Shown here one piece after another: positions 9,973-18,161 of a DNA stretch of 27,234 nt. Made by a program: the position numbers and the translations under genes. The notes under the pieces are model-generated. The model saw nothing but the letters and a program-made list of their open reading frames with translations, was not told the DNA's origin and did not search any database. How positions within the stretch are numbered: the first letter of the stretch is position 1; each line of letters starts with the position of its first letter. The stretch is from Chara braunii (lineage: Eukaryota > Streptophyta > Charophyceae > Charales > Characeae). Location of the stretch: positions 341,207-368,440 of the forward strand of contig BFEA01000557.1 of assembly GCA_003427395.1 (NCBI GenBank), given 5' to 3'.

Positions 9973-10014
<42 letters not shown>
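9973..10014. repeat. Poly(T) tract
   Basis: About 42 T, possibly the A tail of a minus-strand retro-insertion. I found no duplicated flanks. Confidence 0.9.
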
Positions 10015-10016
<2 letters not shown>

Positions 10017-10091
10017 ACGTGTGTGGCCTCTACTTTTCCCCTCCTAGCTTTGAGCCGCACCACGATTGAAACAAAAAAAACGTACAACGGT

Positions 10092-10186
10092 ACAAGTGCA
10101 TTTTCCCACAGAGAATGGCAAGATGCATCCGTTACAACGAATAGCAACGGATGCGTCGTACCCCTCGCTGTGGAAGATGCGCTTGT
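10092..10186. mobile_element. Fold-back MITE, copy 2 (95 bp)
   Basis: A near full-length inverted repeat. The arms begin ACAAGTGCATTTTCC and ACAAGCGCATCTTCC (reverse complement of the right end) and share GCATCCGTT near the loop. The left arm matches the arm of copy 1 (997-1090) at about 85%. It lies in the proline dehydrogenase intron, so the hairpin would be transcribed with the gene. Confidence 0.7.
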
Positions 10187-10434
10187 TCTTTTCTCATTGC
10201 GACAGTGATGCGGTGAGAGGCCCTTTACCTAGCTTTTTTGCGCGGTGAGGGGAGGTCTCGCTTTTGTCTTTTTCTCTTGTTTGTTTATTTTGTTGATTCC
10301 GATCTCCAGTTCTCAAATCCCCCCACAGTTCTCCTAGGGCCTCGCTTCTAGCATCATCGGGTGGCTTTACCATCCACCTCCCCCTGTCTAAGCCATGGAG
10401 CCTGCAGGTTAAAGAATTTCTTAGGGAGAAGATG

Positions 10435-10612
10435 GGCCTTGGTCAGTTGGTTAGGCACACAAATGACATTCAGGAGCTTGTGGGCCAAATCGCCGCTGGC
10501 CGCCTACCAACTGAGATAGTTGGCTTGCTCCCCCTGGTCGGTATCCGTAGGGTCTTTGGCCATCACGTGTGTGTGTGTGTGTGTGTGGGGGGGGGGTGGG
10601 AGAGTGCTGGCC
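10435..10612 (+). mobile_element. tRNA-derived SINE copy a with GT tail
   Basis: The head GGCCTTGGTCAGTTGGTTAGG resembles a tRNA A box, and ACATTCAGGAG..GTGGGCCAAATC is a degraded B-box region. The copy ends GTCTTTGGCCATCACGTG, then (GT)n, a G run and GAGAGTGCTGGCC. The same tail order recurs in copy b. Confidence 0.55.
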
Positions 10613-10650
10613 CTGTCTCTTATACACATCTAGATGTGTATAAGAGACAG
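10613..10650. other. Sequencing-library junction adaptor (artefact)
   Basis: CTGTCTCTTATACACATCT (10613-10631) is followed directly by its exact reverse complement (10632-10650). That is the 19-bp Tn5 mosaic end twice, head to head, exactly as left by circularised Nextera mate-pair libraries. It is not genomic sequence and marks a false join. Confidence 0.97.
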
Positions 10651-10833
10651 GCCTAGCTCAGTTCGTTAGCCATGCAAGTGGCATTCAGGAGGTAGTGGGT
10701 CCAAGCCCCACCAAGCACCTGGGGCATGCTTGGGGCACTCTGAGATAGGGTCTGATAGGGTCTTTGGCCATCACGTGTGTGTGTGTGTGTGTATGGGTTG
10801 GGTGTGGTGTGTGGGAGAGTGCTGGCCATGGAC
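10651..10833 (+). mobile_element. tRNA-derived SINE copy b with GT tail
   Basis: It begins GCCTAGCTCAGTTCGTTAG (A box) and has GGGTCCAAGCCCC (B-box-like, 10697-10709). The tail is GTCTTTGGCCATCACGTG, (GT)n, then GAGAGTGCTGGCC, as in copy a. It is bounded on both sides by adaptor sequence, so its genomic position is unreliable. A third partial GT tail ending GAGTGCTGGCC follows at about 10868-10920. Confidence 0.6.
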
Positions 10834-10867
10834 CTGTCTCTTATACACATCTAGATGTGTATAAGAG
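10834..10867. other. Second library junction adaptor, trimmed (artefact)
   Basis: A full mosaic end (10834-10852) is followed by 15 of 19 bases of its reverse complement, then directly by GT repeat. It is a second mate-pair junction and a second false join. Confidence 0.96.
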
Positions 10868-11340
10868 GTGTGTGTGTATGGTGGGGGTTGGGAGGGGTTG
10901 CGTGGGTGAGTGCTGGCCGTAGACACTGCTGTTACTCGAGGGTGGGGGAAGTAGATGGGAGGCGCAGCTACTGGCAAAATGCTTGGCCCTTGCGTTAGTC
11001 GGCCCCTCCCACCAGTAGCCCCATGCTACTCCCTGACCACCGTCGATCAGGGGGAGGGGGGGGGGCATGCATTTCCTTGATTGTGAGAGATACCTATGCT
11101 TGCAGGGGTGCCCTGTATAGCCTTAGGAGTAGCGGTATGAGTAGAGGAGCCAGAAGGGCGATGCTGTGTGAACACTGTGAAGCCGAAAGCCAGTCACCGT
11201 TCTAGGTGTTGGCACGTTATGTCCTCCACAAGAAGCTTTAGGGTTTACACACATGGCGTGCTATGTTAACTACTTGAAGTGCGTGACCCCTTTAAAGGCC
11301 CTACTGTAGGCAACTTGGCCCCTCGATAAATTTATGTATC

Positions 11341-11385
11341 TTTTTTTAATTAATTAATTAATTAATTAATTAATTAATTTTTAAG
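11341..11385. repeat. (AATT)n microsatellite
   Basis: About eight AATT units between T runs, inside the proline dehydrogenase intron. Confidence 0.9.
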
Positions 11386-11653
11386 TATGGTCAAATAATG
11401 AAGGATAACAAACAAACAAAGGGCTCACTCGACTGACCCCTGTTTTTGGTTATTAACTGGGTATCTTTTATTGGACCCTAGTGTGGGTAAATCTGACCCC
11501 TCTCTGTTTGCTATCCACACCCCTAGACGGCTTTATTTATTTGTTAATATTTTATGTAGCCTTATAGGCTTACAGCCTTTAGGCATACACAGACTTACGT
11601 TGCCATTTGGTGTTCGTGCGTGATGATTGCTTGGTCTCTTGTGATTTTTGCAG

Positions 11654-11726
11654 GTGGGAAATTCGGAGGCGGCTCTCACCTTTCTCTTCTCGCTATGATC
11701 GACGGACGGGAGGAAAACGAGGATAA
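11654..11726 (+). CDS. Proline dehydrogenase, last exon
   Basis: After the acceptor TTTTTGCAG the first base completes the split codon TG/G. The frame then reads WEIRRRLSPFSSRYDRRTGG and ends at TAA 11724-11726. The WEIRRRL segment fits the C-terminal ELKRRL-type helix of plant proline dehydrogenases, and the phase match supports the splice. With the previous exon this gives 330 residues of C-terminal protein. The Arg-rich tail after RRRL is not something I can match to other family members. Confidence 0.75.
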
Positions 11727-12123
11727 GGGCCTAGGGACTACCAAGTGAAATGTCCCCCTGAGAATTCTCGCTGCTAAAATGGATCAGGTCCCACTGGAAA
11801 ATGCCAACGCTAAACCAACGCTGGCCCAACAGTCCTTGGGGCAACCTGGTACTTGAGGTTGTCCCGCGGGAAAGGGGAACCGTCTGCCGCAGTGCAGTGG
11901 GGAATTCCCTCTGGATTGCGCACTGCTACTTGAAGCCTCTACTTTACTTCCCACTGGAATTGTGCCCCATTCAAGTCCACGCATGCGTGATATTACTTCC
12001 AGGACATTCATCTGTGTATGCTCAGTTTGTGTGTGCATACGTGAGTGAGATAGAGAGAGACACGGGCAGACACACGCATTGTGTGTTCATAGGTGAGATA
12101 GAGAGAGACACTGACAGTCACAC

Positions 12124-12189
<66 letters not shown>

Positions 12190-12390
12190 GATAGGAGTCA
12201 GAATAGAAAGAGACTCGTTTCGTTTCCTTTACTTCTTAATTTCTTGTTTGTCCCACTTCCCTCCTCCCTCCTCCCTCCTCCCTCCTCCCTCCTCCCTCCT
12301 ACACTCTTCAGTTCGTGGTCAAGCAAGGGAGGAACTTGATTGCAGTGAGTTCATTTGGTCAGCCTTTTTCCTTAATAAAATAAAAATGGA
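11727..12390 (+). other. Possible 3' UTR of proline dehydrogenase, with GA and CTCC repeats
   Basis: No gene is recognised after the stop. (GA)n runs at about 12126-12184 and (CTCCTCC)n at about 12258-12300. The first AATAAA-type polyadenylation signals are at about 12371-12380 (CTTAATAAAATAAAAATGG), so the transcript may end shortly after. An imperfect hairpin (TTTTTCCAT/ATGGAAAAA) follows at about 12393-12411. Confidence 0.4.
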
Positions 12391-12411
12391 GCTTTTTCCA
12401 TGAATGGAAAA

Positions 12412-13021
12412 ATTTTCACTATGATGTCAGCTTCTTATATCAGCATCTACTGCTATAAGTAGTATATAGATGATTAAATAATAAATATTAACTAAATCAT
12501 TAAAATAACCTCAGCGTTTTCAGTCTCCTGCAAGGAGCCAAGGGCAGAACTAACACAGCTAAGTCTTTCCTCTTTCTTTTTTTTTTATGTTTTCTTTTCT
12601 ACGTCTTACGGTCCAAAGATTGGCAGTTGCGAAAATGTCCTTACGTTGATAGGCGGAGGAGGGGTAAAAAAGAGATCAAATTGAGGGGGGGGGGGGGGGT
12701 CAAATCCAGGTGCTGAGAGGCTCCAGAAGTCGAAAACTGGCCAGAGGGAAGTCAACAGTCAGCTGGGTACAGAAGTCGGAGAGTGAAAGATTCGTCAGGA
12801 GTTGATCACGGCCACAAATCAACCACAATCGATCCGAAGGCGCGGCAACAATTTCCAGAAGCTTCCAGCGCTCACTTGGTTAATGTACGACACTGGCCGC
12901 AACAAGTTCTTCGCCGTATAGGTGAGAAATCTCAGCCATCCGCAGGCCAGAAGAAGCAATCATTCTGAAATCTCGTATAGGGCAGTAGTCTCGTAGCGAA
13001 ACTCATCGTGCGCTTTCATTT
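12412..13021. other. No gene recognised
   Basis: AT-rich to about 12510, then mixed. A run of about 15 G lies at 12687-12701. The sequence after 12780 directly precedes the ribozyme candidate and may belong to the same unidentified element. Confidence 0.35.
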
Positions 13022-13083
13022 GCCCCTGACGAGGACCGACACTGGCGAGTCGGTCGAAACACGTGTAGGGTCTCTTCGCCAGT
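13022..13083 (+). ncRNA. Hammerhead ribozyme candidate 1 (type I, minimal stem III)
   Basis: Core CTGACGA (13026-13032) and GAAA (13056-13059) flank a perfect 7-bp stem II (13034-13040 with 13049-13055) with an 8-base loop. One extra G (13033) sits between A9 and stem II, a position where an insertion is known in a natural viroid hammerhead. Stem III is ACA/TGT or AC/GT with a tiny loop (13059-13066). The cleavage triplet is GTA, and stem I is CCC/GGG plus a G-T pair (13022-13025 with 13068-13071). Loop II bases ACTGGCG (13041-13047) are fully complementary to CGCCAGT at 13077-13083. Very short stem III is typical of hammerheads in Penelope-like elements and related repeats. Activity is inferred, not shown. 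Confidence 0.6.
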
Positions 13084-13392
13084 TGTGCTTACTTTTTACG
13101 GCACTTACGTCTTTATGGCGTTTGCGCCATCTTCGTGTTTCATGTGAGCTTCATTGTGTATATCATACGCGCTATGATTGCGCTCGGGGTTAACTTTTCT
13201 GTTCGTCTTTTCTCTCCCCTTACGTCTGGTCTGAATGTCTTTGCATGTTTTGACTTCGTGTCAACTTTGCTCTTCATTGCTTTGATGGTTTATCTGTCAC
13301 TGGGCCTGCTGCAGCTCGGACGTTTATTGTGCCTAAGGCTTGCGCTTCTGCTCAAGCGCTACTGCTGGAAGGAGGCAGATGGGAGAAGGAGA
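13084..13392. other. No gene recognised downstream of ribozyme 1
   Basis: A hydrophobic plus-strand frame (13135-13509) has no recognisable family and runs into the repeat, so I do not call it. A short hairpin ATGGCG/CGCCAT lies near 13116. Confidence 0.35.
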
Positions 13393-13504
13393 GGGATCGA
13401 GAGTGAGAGTGAGAGTAGCCATAGCTGGAGTAGAAGCTGCGTCCCCGAGGGACCGAGAGTGAGAGTGAGAGTCGCCATAGCTGGAGTAGAAGCTGCATCC
13501 CCGC
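13393..13504. repeat. Two-copy tandem repeat, period 56 bp
   Basis: Two units (13393-13448 and 13449-13504) share GGGA(T/C)CGAGAGTGAGAGTG, CATAGCTGGAGTAGAAGC and TCCCC, differing at only a few positions. This looks like a recent duplication. Confidence 0.85.
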
Positions 13505-13558
13505 CATAGCTTAGCATGAGAGAGTGACGTCCGAGGTAGAGAGACTATATCCTGTTGG

Positions 13559-13559
<1 letters not shown>

Positions 13560-13600
<41 letters not shown>

Positions 13601-13691
13601 NNNNNNNNNNNNNNNNNNNNNNNNNNNNNNNNNNNNNNNNNNNNNNNNNNNNNNNNNNNNNNNNNNNNNNNNNNNNNNNNNNNNNNNNNNN
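13560..13691. other. (GT)n microsatellite running into an assembly gap
   Basis: About 20 GT units (13560-13600) followed by 91 N (13601-13691). The gap is probably caused by the repeat. Its true length is unknown. Confidence 0.97.
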
Positions 13692-13700
13692 ATGTCAGTT

Positions 13701-14059
13701 GTATTTGGTGCAATTTTCAGTCTAGATACAGTGATAATGGCAGGGTGTTTTATCCAGGTGAAGACGAGAGTTGGGATGGATGATGAATAGTTAATGATTG
13801 TCGATGTGGCGAGAAGAGAGAGGAGTACTCGGTGGTAGAAGGCTGAGGTTGAAAAAAGATGGGGATATGAATTCACTCTTATTTTGAGTTTTTGCTCCTC
13901 GTCCTCCTCTTCTCCCTCCTCCTCTCCCTCCTCAACTCCCTCCTCCGCCTCCCGCTCTTCTTCCTTCGTCTTGTTACTGCTGTTGTCATCCAGATAGAAT
14001 GTGTGGTCACTATAGCCGCCGTATTTGGGCCAGCTTTCAGTCTTGATACAGCGATAATG
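13701..14059. repeat. Pair of diverged direct repeats
   Basis: A 39-base block (13701-13739, GTATTTGG...TTTCAGTCT...GATACAG.GATAATG) recurs at 14021-14059 with about six differences, so a unit of about 320 bp may be tandemly repeated. Between the copies is a CTCCTC-rich tract (13900-13960). No gene is seen. Confidence 0.55.
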
Positions 14060-14510
14060 ACTGACAGTGTGCCTTCTCTTCTCTTCGGAAGACAACAGAG
14101 TACTTGGCTATCAGTTTGCAATTGTCATTGGTCGTGACTCGTGATGGAGCTTTTTTGAAAATGTTTCCCTTCTTAAAATGATTGAGCATTATGAGTTTCA
14201 TGGCATTCATGCATGATTTTTTTTTTTTTTTTTTTTTTTTTGAAGGCTAAGTCTTTGAAGCCCAACCAATTCAATTCGTACCTGTCGAATCTGGACAGGA
14301 CGACCTTTCAGGCCTTTTGTATTGTCATTATAGTATTACTACGGGAAACCCCGTAGCAGCCACAGCCGTGCTCAAGCCTCCACCCACCAGAAGCAGGTGC
14401 GGTACCTGCTACAGCAGGTTGCGATACCGGCCCGGGGTCAGTTTGACGGTAGCATCAGGACCGAGCTTCTTCTTCGATGGGCCAGTCGATGTGCCTCCCC
14501 TCCGGTCCCC
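14060..14510. other. No gene recognised
   Basis: A poly(T) run (about 14218-14240) and GC-richer sequence leading into a SINE head. Short open frames show no domain. Confidence 0.35.
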
Positions 14511-14680
14511 GGCCTAGCACAGTTTTTGGTAAGGCATGCAAGTGGCATTCAGGAGGTCGTGGGTTCAATCCCCATTGGCCTCATGTTCCTTCCTGGGCAA
14601 GCTCGGCGCCCTCCACCCAGAGATATGCCGTTGGTTCCCCCGAGTGGCATTGAGCAGAGACTGCTCATGTTCATGCGCAT
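14511..14680 (+). mobile_element. tRNA-derived SINE copy c
   Basis: The head (14511-14580) begins GGCCTAGCACAG (A-box part, slightly damaged), shares GGCATGCAAGTGGCATTCAG with copy b, has an excellent B box GGGTTCAATCCC (14561-14572) in a 5-bp T-arm, and ends TTGGCC, which can pair with the first bases. The body continues as GC-rich sequence to the start of the 189-bp duplication. It lacks the GT tail of copies a and b. Confidence 0.65.
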
Positions 14681-15062
14681 GATCTTGATGGCACGAGCAT
14701 CTGGAATTTGGCTTCATCAGAAAAAATGGAAAATTTCGAAAATTTCGAAAAATCATGTAAATCGCTAAATATTGACACCACAAAGAACCCACACACTATG
14801 TATTGTTTGCCCTTTGGTATTTACTCCGACCAAACAGTTTGTCACAGCCCCTCGTTTGTTATCCTCCTCATGCGATCTTGATGGCACGAGCATCTGGAAT
14901 TTGGCTTCATCAGAAAAAATGGAAAATTTCGAAAATTTCGAAAAATCATGTAAATCGCTAAATATTGACACCACAAAGAACCCACACACTATGTATTGTT
15001 TGCCCTTTGGTATTTACTCCGACCAAACAGTTTGTCACAGCCCCTCGTTTGTTATCCTCCTC
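14681..15062. repeat. Identical 189-bp tandem duplication
   Basis: 14681-14869 and 14874-15062 appear identical base for base, separated by 4 bases (ATGC). Both start GATCTTGATGGCACGAGC and end GTTATCCTCCTC. Identity of this kind in an otherwise diverged landscape means either a very recent duplication or an assembly artefact. Confidence 0.9.
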
Positions 15063-15452
15063 TCCCTCTCTGCCTACGGTTTACCGCGCAGCTCTGTTTG
15101 GCGATATATTATATCCCTCTTTTTTTCTCTTTTCTTTTTGAGGGATACTGGTACAGACTACCAGAAAAATTCGAAATCATATTTACGACAGTGTGTACTT
15201 TGGTGTGTGTGTCTGCTCGTAAGATGTAGGACTTGGGATTTTGGTAGTTGGTTGCAGAATAGGTGTGCTTTGTGAAAAAAAAAAAAAAAAAAAAAAAAAT
15301 GGTGTGCTTTGTGCGGTTTGCCCTAGCTAAGAGAGGGTAGTTGATAGAAACCCGGTAGAATTTAGAGGAGTACTTTGATGCTAGTCAGGGGTGTGGCAGC
15401 AGCCAGAGAGCTGCATGGGGTCTGTAGCGAAAGACTCGCAGGCTCGAAGCCT
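15063..15452. other. No gene recognised; contains an A-tract insertion
   Basis: T-rich (15118-15140), then an A tract of 25 at 15275-15299 flanked by 13-base direct repeats. No coding feature is seen. Confidence 0.4.
15262..15313 (+). mobile_element. Poly(A)-only retro-insertion with 13-bp TSD
   Basis: GGTGTGCTTTGTG occurs at 15262-15274 and again at 15301-15313. Between them is only A25 and one T. This is the footprint of a target-primed insertion in which nothing but tail was copied. Confidence 0.65.
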
Positions 15453-15502
15453 GTAAGCTAAACTGGATAAGGCAGGGGTTTGCCTTATCCAGTTTAGCTT
15501 AC
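15453..15502. repeat. Perfect 22-bp inverted repeat with a 6-base loop
   Basis: 15453-15474 is exactly complementary to 15481-15502, with loop GGGGTT between. The arms can be extended imperfectly through GGCTTCGAGCC and GGGCTTCAGCC. It lies just before the first ATG of LINE ORF1 (15519), so it may be the 5' UTR hairpin of that LINE or an inverted-repeat artefact. Confidence 0.9.
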
Positions 15503-15518
15503 GTTCGGGCTTCAGCCG

Positions 15519-16669
15519 ATGGATATTGACACGGAAACGGAGAACAGCGCCCCGGAAGGATGGGAAGGACCACAAGGGGAAACGGATGCGGACACCAAAC
15601 TGAAGGGTCTGGCTGAATGGATTATGGAACAGCTGAAAAGGCAACGCCCGCATGGGACAAACGTTTTCTGGGACGAGGTCTACGTGCATCTGGTTCCGGT
15701 GCTAATTAGCAGTCCGACCCTGCGGCAGGTGCTGGAGCAAGGGCCGCCTCCAGGATCCACCTGGCAGCGAGTGCTTCATAGAATCTGGGTTATTGTGCAG
15801 AATATATTTACCCCTCCATCGACAGCGAATCCTGGACAGTCCCCCGACAACCCTTCTCCCCCCCTCCCCCTCCTTCTCTTTCCCCTCCTCCCCCCCCCCT
15901 CTCAAGACCACCCCTAAGAGCTGGACCTGGCAGATCGACCCTTCGTCTCCGCCCCAGACGGGCCAGGAGGAGGGGAGGGCGGAGCCCCCGCCAATTGGCA
16001 CAGATAGGTTGGAGTCCTGCAAGAGAGCGAAACTGAGGCACTTGATGGAAAGAGGCCTCCCCTGCACCGACGTACAGGGATTTGTACGTGGCTACGTATG
16101 GTGGGAGCTGGGTCTCTCGCCGGCCGATTCGGAAGATATGTACGCAGCTACGTATGGGGGGGTGACGTTACATGGATGGCACCTCCAAAAGGAGAGGGTG
16201 CTAAGCATTAATGAGGTTAAACCACCAGTACTTCCTAGAGTCGTGCCCGTTAACGCGCCACGATTTTAGGAAAAGTACGGGCTACCACAGGAGCGCCCAA
16301 ATTCATCCGACTAGAAACGTTTCTACTCTATTTTTTTCCCGCGGCCGATAGCTGGGCCAAGTACTGGTGGTTTAAGAATTTCATCGAGAGCCATTATGAC
16401 CTTGGGGCTGTGGGCACTGTGAGCGTCTCCTTGGAGCAATTGAAAATGGCTCACAAGGACCTCTATATTTTGTTTGACGAAACCAAAGAGGCTGGCCTGG
16501 CCTGGCCTGGCAATCACACAACAGCCTGTTAGAAATGCAGCAACTTAAGGTGAAATCCAGCCAGTTCTGGTCGGACGATGACTTGCTCACAGTCCTGTGC
16601 GGCATCCTGCGTAGGAATGTTCTCAATGGGAGGGTTGATTGGGTCGTGCAAGAGTGGCAAAGGCTGTAG
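15519..16669 (+). pseudogene. LINE ORF1, broken, with MITE insertion
   Basis: This is the first ORF of a non-LTR retrotransposon, normally an RNA-binding chaperone. It starts at ATG 15519 (MDIDTETENSAPEGW...), about 17 bp after the hairpin. The frame breaks in a C-rich Pro-coding tract (about 15855-15905) and continues as SWTWQIDPSSPPQTGQ... A 151-bp MITE then interrupts it at 16221-16371. The frame breaks again in a CTGGC repeat (about 16488-16510), continues as MQQLKVKSSQFWSDDD... and ends at TAG 16667-16669. I see no zinc knuckle or RRM. The ORF1 role is inferred from its position before the endonuclease. Confidence 0.6.
16221..16371. mobile_element. TTAA MITE copy 1, in LINE ORF1
   Basis: 151 bp with perfect 13-bp terminal inverted repeats (ACCACCAGTACTT), flanked by TTAA at 16217-16220 and 16372-16375. 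Removing the element and one TTAA rejoins the ORF1 frame (...LSINEVK then NFIESHYD...). TTAA duplication is the hallmark of piggyBac-type transposition. There is no transposase, so it is non-autonomous. Confidence 0.88.
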
Positions 16670-16714
16670 AGGACGAGGTGTCGAAAGTGGGGGTAGAAGC
16701 AGATGATGAGGTAG

Positions 16715-17535
16715 ATGGACTGGGTGGAAACAGTGTATGGCAAAAAGGAAGCCTGGAGGCGTACCCTGCAGACAGCAGATCTGGACCTCAGAACCATTAA
16801 TGTGAATGGTCTGGCATCCTACAATCAGGACAAACACACGGGCACTGTGGGACGTTCCCCGGGGGGTGGGTGGAAGGACCTGACCCGACCTGATCTGTGT
16901 GCAAGAGACTCATCTCGTGCATCGACCGGAGCACTACAGGGCGCACAAACAGGTCTGGCCTTACCAAGCCTATCAGGCGCACGCCCCCGGTTCACGAAGG
17001 GCAGGGGTGGCAATATGGGTTCCCCCTAGCTTCAGATTTGAAGTCCTACACCACCAGCAAGACGAGATAGAAAGGCGGTGGGTTGCTGTGTTGGGGATGT
17101 TGGAGTTAGAGGGTGTGTCTGTTGTCGCTCTCTATGGCCCCAACGCAGCGGGGGATAGGAGGGAGTTCTTTGAGAAAATCCAAACCATGCCCCTGCTGGG
17201 CATCCCAGTGATCTTAGCAGGAGATTTCAATGCCACACCGGATAGATGGATGGATAGGTCGATAGTTTCCCCCTCCTGCACTCATAACGCCGAAGAGGAC
17301 GAAAACGTGCTAGAACAATTGTGCACCACCCTTTCCCCTTTTTGACACCTTCAGATGCAGTCACCCTACGGAGAGGACTTTTTTACTTGTATTGAAAACA
17401 ATAATTTGGACAAGTTATTCAAATACATCCCGAATTGACCTGATCTTTGTTGTGGAGGCCTTGGCAGGCGGCCTCCTTGCTTCCGCAATATTACCATTGA
17501 GCCCCTATACTGGATTGGATCACAAAATGTGCTTT
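16715..17535 (+). pseudogene. LINE ORF2 start: AP-endonuclease domain, frameshifted
   Basis: This apurinic/apyrimidinic-type endonuclease nicks the target DNA for LINE insertion. It begins MDWVETVYGKKEAW, then shows the first EN motif LRTINVNGL, QETHL (from 16899), GVAIWV, VVALYGPNAAGDRREFFEKI, and VILAGDFNATPD with the catalytic GDFN. After a frame change near 17338 it continues DTFRCSHP, SRIDLIFV and LDHKM with the terminal catalytic His. There are at least two frameshifts (about 16850-16895 and 17338) plus a stop at about 17535, so it is inactive. All signature catalytic motifs are still readable. Confidence 0.85.
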
Positions 17536-18012
17536 TAGCAATTTTCACCTTCCGCAAACGACTGGACCGGGGGCTGGGATTCTACAAGCTTAAACCACCA
17601 GTACTTCCTAAAGTCGTGCCCGTTAACGCTACGCGATTTTAGGAAACGTATGGGCCACTACAGGAGCGCCCAAATTCATCCAACCAGAAACGTTTCTACT
17701 CTATTTTTTTCCGCGGCCGATAGCTGGGCCAAGTACTGGTGGTTTAACACCTCCCTACTCTGCTTGGCCTCATTTCGAGGCTACTTGCAGCAGGCATGGG
17801 AATATTGGCGAGAACGTTTCCCAAACATGGACTCCTGCCTGTCGAAAAAATGCAGCGAATTTAACAAGTTCTTAGCCTCGAGATGTCACCAGCAAGAAAT
17901 TGATGCCATTCAGAATTTGGAGGGTATAAGGGATTACCGTTTGGTGTTGAGGGACTGGACTAATATAGAACCTTCCTTCCCACTTCGCCCTAGTTCCTTA
18001 ATAGGTCATTAG
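17536..18012 (+). pseudogene. LINE ORF2 linker, RT deleted
   Basis: After removing the MITE the frame reads through FRKRLDRGLGFYKLN and on to SLLCLASFRGYLQQAWEYW and DYRLVLRDW, the helical linker normally found between EN and RT. It stops at TAG 18010-18012. No RT follows; the sequence goes within about 50 bp to a 3' tail and poly(A). Either the RT and C-terminus were deleted or a separate tail was joined on. Confidence 0.7.
17594..17743. mobile_element. TTAA MITE copy 2, in LINE ORF2 linker
   Basis: 150 bp, same 13-bp terminal inverted repeats as copy 1 and about 90% identical throughout, flanked by TTAA at 17590-17593 and 17744-17747. Conceptual removal gives GFYKLNTSLL, the conserved LINE motif after the endonuclease. 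This shows the insertion is secondary and precise. Confidence 0.9.
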
Positions 18013-18061
18013 ATATTCATGATCCTTCCCGTGCCTTCTGATCCATATCGTGTTCGCAGAA

Positions 18062-18126
18062 ATGGGACGCTGGGCCCCGTTCCCAGCACGTGCTGCTCCC
18101 CACCAATAGACTGGAGCATTTGTTTT

Positions 18127-18161
<35 letters not shown>

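Larger units (their letters stand above)
9606..11653 (+). other. Proline dehydrogenase intron, about 2.05 kb, repeat-filled
   Basis: Inferred from the donor GGTAAGT at 9605/9606 and the acceptor TTTTTGCAG at 11653, which join in a matching phase (2+1). It contains a (CT)n tract, a minus-strand tRNA-like SINE head, poly(T), a fold-back MITE, tRNA-like SINE copies with GT tails, two adaptor junctions and an (AATT)n repeat. The true length is uncertain because the 10613-10867 part looks misassembled. Apart from an (AATT)n repeat, 11090-11640 shows nothing recognisable. Confidence 0.8.

Noticed and set aside
10613-10650. Perfect 38-bp palindrome as a biological element
   Set aside because: The sequence is exactly the Tn5 mosaic end joined to its reverse complement, a known library artefact.
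13135-13509. Hydrophobic 124-codon frame after ribozyme 1
   Set aside because: Possible membrane segments, but it runs into the GAGAGT tandem repeat and matches no family I know. It is more likely chance.
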